Part shown: piece by piece, positions 60,821-64,000 of the stretch
How the letters are laid out: each line of letters starts with the position of its first letter
How positions within the stretch are numbered: the stretch's first letter is position 1
From: Sphingomonas sp.
GTDB taxonomy: Bacteria; Pseudomonadota; Alphaproteobacteria; Sphingomonadales; Sphingomonadaceae
Direction of reading: 5' to 3'
Length of the DNA: 64,000 bases
Assembly: GCA_017418975.1 (NCBI GenBank)
Contig: JAFOMG010000008.1
Location: 16,867-80,866, forward strand
Notes under the pieces: model-generated
Told to the model about the DNA's origin: nothing
The model's input: the letters and a program-made list of their open reading frames with translations, nothing else
Databases searched by the model: none
Translations under genes and position numbers: made by a program

Positions 60821-63388
60821 ATGCGCCCCGCCTACAAGACCGCATTGCAGGTCGGCGCCGTCGTCGCGGTCGCCGCGCTCGCCTTCGCGGCGCTGCACGG
60901 CCTGCTCCATGAAGTGCACTGGCGCGACGTGCGCCACGCCTTCCGCGCGATCAGCTTGTGGCAGATCGCCGGCGCGCTGGCGCTGACCATCGGCAGCTAT
61001 GTGATGCTGACGCTGTACGACGTGCTCGCGCTGCGCATCATCGGACGGCCCCTGCCCTATCGCACCGCCGCGCTGGCCTCGTTCACCAGCTACACGCTCA
61101 GCCACAATCTCGGTTTCGCGCTGCTTACCGGCGGATCTGCCCGCTATCGCGTCTATAGCGCGGCGGGGCTCGACACCGCGGATATCGTCAAGGTGGTCGC
61201 CACCGCGAGCCTCACCTTCTGGTCGGGCGTGGTGGTGATGGCGGGCGCGGCGCTGGCGCTGCACGCCGGCGGGCTGGAACTCGCCGGATTCACCATCCCG
61301 GCCAGCGTGCAGCGCGGGATCGGCATCGCCATCCTGATCGTGACGCTGGGCGTGCTCGCGATGCTGCGCGGACCGGCACGCGAAGTGAAATTGTGGCACT
61401 GGCGGCTGCGCTGCCCGAGCCTGCCTCAGGCACTGGGCATGATCGCGACCTCGGCGATCGACCTCGCGCTGGCCAGCGCGGCGTTGCTGATCCTGGTTCC
61501 CGGCGCCGGGCTGCACGCCTTCCCGGCCTTCTTCCTGGGCTATGCGCTGGCGATCATCGCGGCGCTGGTGACGCACGTGCCGGGCGGCGTCGGCGTGTTC
61601 GAGGCGGTCATGCTCGCGGTGCTGCCCGACACCGATCCGTCGCACGTCCTGGCCGCGCTGATCCTGTACCGGCTGATCTATTATGTATTCCCCCTGCTCG
61701 TCGCGGGCGCGCTGCTCGCCATCCACGAGCGGCGGCAGCTGCGCAAGCCGCTCGCCGCGATCCGCGCCGTGGGGCTGGCGATGCACGGGCTGGCGCCGAC
61801 CTTCCTCGCGGCGCTGGTCTTCGTAGGCGGCGTGGTGCTGCTCGTCTCGGGCTCGCTGCCGGCGATCCATGCGCGCCTGCGCGACCTGCACGCCTTCATA
61901 CCCCTGCCCTTTGTCGAGGCTTCCCACATCGCGGCAAGCCTGGCCGGCACCGCGCTGCTGCTGATCGCGCCGGCGCTCTATCGGCGGCTCGATGCGGCCT
62001 TCCACCTCTGCCGCACCTTGCTGCTGGCGGGCGCGCTCTTCTCGCTGGTGAAAGGCGTGGACTATGAGGAGGCGATGATCCTGCTGATCATCGCGGGCCT
62101 GCTCCAGCTCTCCCGCACCGCCTTCTACCGCAAGACCGCACTCACCAGCACGCTGTCGACACGGGCGCTGCTCTCCGTCGCGGTCGCCGTGGCGCTGGCG
62201 ACCTGGATCGGCTTCTTCGCGTTCAAGAACGTGCCCTATCAGGACGATCTGTGGTGGGAATTCGCCTGGCGCGGCGACGCTTCGCGCTTCCTGCGCGCAA
62301 GCTTCGCCGCCGCGGTGGCGCTGACCTGCGTCGCGGTGACCCAGTGGTTCGGCTATGCCCAGCCGAAGCGCGAAGAACATGCGCCGGACACGGAGCTGCC
62401 CCGCCTGCCGCTCGCCCATGCCAACCGCACCGACGCGCTGCTCGCCTATGCCGGCGACAAGCGCTTCCTGCGTTCGGAAAGCGGCCAGACGCTGTTGATG
62501 TACCAGGTGCAGGGGCAGAGCTGGATCGTGATGGGCGACCCGGTGGGCCCCGCCGAGGAATGGGGCGACCTGCTCTGGGAGATTCGCGAGATGGCGGACG
62601 CCGCGCAGGGCCGGCTGCTGCTTTATCAGATCTCCACCGACGCGCTGCCGATCGCGATCGACCTCGGCCTGCAGCTCGTCAAATATGGCGAGGAAGCGCG
62701 CGTGGCGCTGCCCGGCTTCACGATGGAGGGATCGGAAAAGCGCTCGCTGCGCCATTCGGAACGCCGCGCGGCGCGCGAAGGCGCGAGCTTCGAGATCGTC
62801 CCCGCCGCCCAGGTGCCCGCGCTGATGGCCGAGTTGCGCGCCGTTTCCGATACCTGGCTGCACGACAAGGGGCAGAGCGAGAAGGCATTTTCGGTCGGCC
62901 GCTTCGATCCTGCCTATCTCTCCCGCTTCGATTGCGCGCTGGTGCGCCAGCAGGGGCGGATCGTCGCCTTCGCCAATATCTGGGCGACGGAGAATCGCGA
63001 GGAGCTCTCGGTCGATCTGATGCGGCATCTGGTGGAGATGCCCTATGGCACGATGGACTTCCTGTTCGTCCAGCTCATGCAATGGGGCCGCGACCAGGGC
63101 TATCGCTGGTTCAACCTCGGCATGGCGCCGCTATCGGGCATCGAATCGCGCCGCCTCGCGCCGATGTGGGCGCGGATCGGGGCGCTGCTCTATCGCCATG
63201 GCGATGCGTTCTACGGTTTCGAGGGGCTGCGCGCCTATAAGGACAAGTTCTCGCCGGTATGGACCGCCCGCTATATCGGCGCGCCTCCGGGACTGGGGCT
63301 GGCGCGCGGGATGATCGACCTGCAGACGCTGGTGGGCGGCGGCTCGCGCAGCGCCGCGATGCGGAGGCGGTTGCGGCTGGTGGCTTGA
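60821..63388 (+). CDS. mprF: Bifunctional lysylphosphatidylglycerol flippase/synthetase MprF (LpiA)
   Basis: 855-residue membrane enzyme. The N-terminal half carries the flippase helices (UPF0104-like, with LTGGSARYRVYSAAGL and LVTHVPGGVGVFEAV), and further helices reach about residue 515. The C-terminal cytoplasmic domain (about 525-855, DUF2156/GNAT-like) has YQVQGQSWIVMGDPVG, RSLRHSERRAAREGA and the final FNLGMAPLSGIESR and KDKFSPVW segments of LPG synthases. It transfers Lys (or Ala) from aminoacyl-tRNA to phosphatidylglycerol, lowering surface charge. It fits with the AcvB-like hydrolase upstream. Start ATG 60821. Confidence 0.93.
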   Translation: MRPAYKTALQVGAVVAVAALAFAALHGLLHEVHWRDVRHAFRAISLWQIAGALALTIGSYVMLTLYDVLALRIIGRPLPYRTAALASFTSYTLSHNLGFALLTGGSARYRVYSAAGLDTADIVKVVATASLTFWSGVVVMAGAALALHAGGLELAGFTIPASVQRGIGIAILIVTLGVLAMLRGPAREVKLWHWRLRCPSLPQALGMIATSAIDLALASAALLILVPGAGLHAFPAFFLGYALAIIAALVTHVPGGVGVFEAVMLAVLPDTDPSHVLAALILYRLIYYVFPLLVAGALLAIHERRQLRKPLAAIRAVGLAMHGLAPTFLAALVFVGGVVLLVSGSLPAIHARLRDLHAFIPLPFVEASHIAASLAGTALLLIAPALYRRLDAAFHLCRTLLLAGALFSLVKGVDYEEAMILLIIAGLLQLSRTAFYRKTALTSTLSTRALLSVAVAVALATWIGFFAFKNVPYQDDLWWEFAWRGDASRFLRASFAAAVALTCVAVTQWFGYAQPKREEHAPDTELPRLPLAHANRTDALLAYAGDKRFLRSESGQTLLMYQVQGQSWIVMGDPVGPAEEWGDLLWEIREMADAAQGRLLLYQISTDALPIAIDLGLQLVKYGEEARVALPGFTMEGSEKRSLRHSERRAAREGASFEIVPAAQVPALMAELRAVSDTWLHDKGQSEKAFSVGRFDPAYLSRFDCALVRQQGRIVAFANIWATENREELSVDLMRHLVEMPYGTMDFLFVQLMQWGRDQGYRWFNLGMAPLSGIESRRLAPMWARIGALLYRHGDAFYGFEGLRAYKDKFSPVWTARYIGAPPGLGLARGMIDLQTLVGGGSRSAAMRRRLRLVA

Positions 63389-63389
63389 A

Positions 63390-63410
63390 CCCCTCCCTTC
63401 CCGGGAGGGG
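63390..63410. terminator. Inverted repeat between mprF and the GtrA-fusion gene
   Basis: CCCCTCCC-TTCCC-GGGAGGGG starts two bases after the mprF stop and lies just before the convergent gene end. It is of the same class as the other convergent-gene hairpins in this window. Confidence 0.6.
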
Positions 63411-63414
63411 ACCG

Positions 63415-64000
63415 TCAGTACCGTCCCCAGACGAAGCGCGAGGAGAGGGCGAAATTCCAGACGGCGGCGACGGCGATGCCGGCCAGCGCCGCGAAGCGCC
63501 AGTCGCCATGCTGGACGTTGTGCAGGAACGCCGCCACGCCGACATTCGCCGCCGCGCCCACGCTGCACACCAGGCAGAAGGAGAACCAGCCCGCCAGCAT
63601 CGGGCCCGCGCCCTTCAATCGCTGCTCGCGATAGGTGAGCGCATTGTTCAAGAAGAAGTTGAAAGTCATCGCGGCGAGCACGGCCGTCAGCGTCGCCCCG
63701 ACAAAGGGCCAGTTGAGGCCACGGAACAGGGCGCCGAGCACGAGGAAATGCACGCCCGCGCCGAGCGCGCCGATGCCGGAGAACATCACGAAGCGCACCG
63801 GCACCACCCGGCCGAACATCCGGTCGTAGAGCGCGATGAGATATTCCATCGCCACCACGTAATCGAGCTTGCTCTCCCCCAGCGCCCGCGTCCGGAACAC
63901 ATAGGGCAGCTCCAGGAACTTCAGCGGACGCGGCGACGCCGTCATGATGTCCAGCAGGATCTTGAACCCGATCGCCGACAGCGTCGGCACCAGGCCGCGC
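63415..64000 (-). CDS. Glycosyltransferase-GtrA fusion, N-terminal part beyond window edge
   Basis: The open frame enters from the right edge without a start codon, leaving 195 visible residues. The first part (SAIGFKILLDI, LKFLELPYVFRTRALGESKLD) is the end of a DPM1-like polyprenyl-phosphate sugar transferase. From about 63795 downward a GtrA-like four-helix domain follows (RFVMFSGIGALGAGVHFL, FNFFLNNALTYR, NVGVAAFLHN, AVWNFALSSRFVWGRY). Such fusions make and flip lipid-linked sugars used to decorate lipid A or surface polysaccharide. A GTG at 63990 lies inside the transferase domain and is not a start. Confidence 0.85.
   Translation of the reverse strand, partial: RGLVPTLSAIGFKILLDIMTASPRPLKFLELPYVFRTRALGESKLDYVVAMEYLIALYDRMFGRVVPVRFVMFSGIGALGAGVHFLVLGALFRGLNWPFVGATLTAVLAAMTFNFFLNNALTYREQRLKGAGPMLAGWFSFCLVCSVGAAANVGVAAFLHNVQHGDWRFAALAGIAVAAVWNFALSSRFVWGRY

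Noticed and set aside
60710-63082. Long minus-strand open frame across mprF
   Set aside because: Gln/Arg/Glu-rich shadow frame with no recognisable domain; mprF is unambiguous.
63391-63413. Mobile element end or attachment site
   Set aside because: The inverted repeat recurs at several convergent gene ends and has no transposase or duplicated flank here.
1-64000. tRNA, rRNA, CRISPR, riboswitch or prophage
   Set aside because: Reading both strands of the intergenic stretches gave no cloverleaf, no regularly spaced direct repeats and no phage genes; all gaps are short.

Overview
The window looks like a chromosomal segment of a Sphingomonas-type alphaproteobacterium (Sphingomonadaceae). This rests on the uniformly high GC content, three large TonB-dependent receptors, a D-mannonate dehydratase close to the Novosphingobium enzyme as I remember it, an AcvB/MprF lipid system, and dense operons joined by 4-bp ATGA/GTGA overlaps. 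No rRNA, tRNA, CRISPR array, insertion sequence or prophage was recognised. Coding density is very high and both edges cut through genes.

Region 1 (1-17.5 kb) is a glucuronoxylan utilisation locus. One leftward operon carries four flavin-dependent 'tryptophan halogenase' family paralogues followed by a GH43 glycosidase, every junction being an ATGA overlap. It diverges from a 1113-residue TonB-dependent receptor. Beyond the receptor lie a 2-oxoglutarate/Fe(II) oxygenase-like gene, a cupin-8/JmjC-like gene, GH67 alpha-glucuronidase, D-mannonate dehydratase and a GH10 xylanase. Three promoters here carry nearly the same LacI-type palindrome (TGGTAGCGCTACCA and variants) next to or over the -10 box, so they probably form one regulon whose repressor is encoded elsewhere. 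The halogenase-oxygenase-cupin-receptor set is the best candidate for an incompletely described system. One of the four halogenases has lost the catalytic Lys and Glu and one Trp of WxWxIP.

Region 2 (17.5-21.5 kb) holds a P-loop kinase coupled to a Pfk-2-type phosphofructokinase, an ArsR regulator with the BigR/SqrR cysteine spacing, a truncated AlkB-like remnant, and threonine synthase as the last gene of a receptor/serine-hydrolase operon.

Region 3 (21.5-40.5 kb) is rich in enzymes acting on peptides, D-amino acids and peptidoglycan: a TonB receptor, two SxxK serine hydrolases, an AmpG-like permease, M19 dipeptidase, PBP4-type DacB, S9 peptidase, an amidohydrolase, a DAACS symporter, N-acyl-D-amino-acid deacylase, and a DgcA/DgcN/LysR set matching the described D-glutamate route. 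I read it as salvage of muropeptides or D-amino-acid peptides; the genes are clear but the joint function is inference.

Region 4 (40.5-48.4 kb) is a complete five-step histidine degradation locus, hutC-hutF divergent from hutI-hutH-hutG-hutU, with a perfect 18-bp palindrome before hutI, followed by a short asparaginase-like gene.

Region 5 (48.5-64 kb) holds a DUF2946/TonB receptor/PepSY metal-uptake-like operon, a GH18-NodB-GT2 fusion of 1125 residues, a PDZ/response-regulator/histidine-kinase operon divergent from an AcvB/VirJ-like hydrolase with DUF2147 and MprF (lysyl-phosphatidylglycerol hydrolysis and synthesis), and the end of a glycosyltransferase-GtrA fusion. Convergent gene ends repeatedly carry a C-rich/G-rich inverted repeat that probably serves as terminator.
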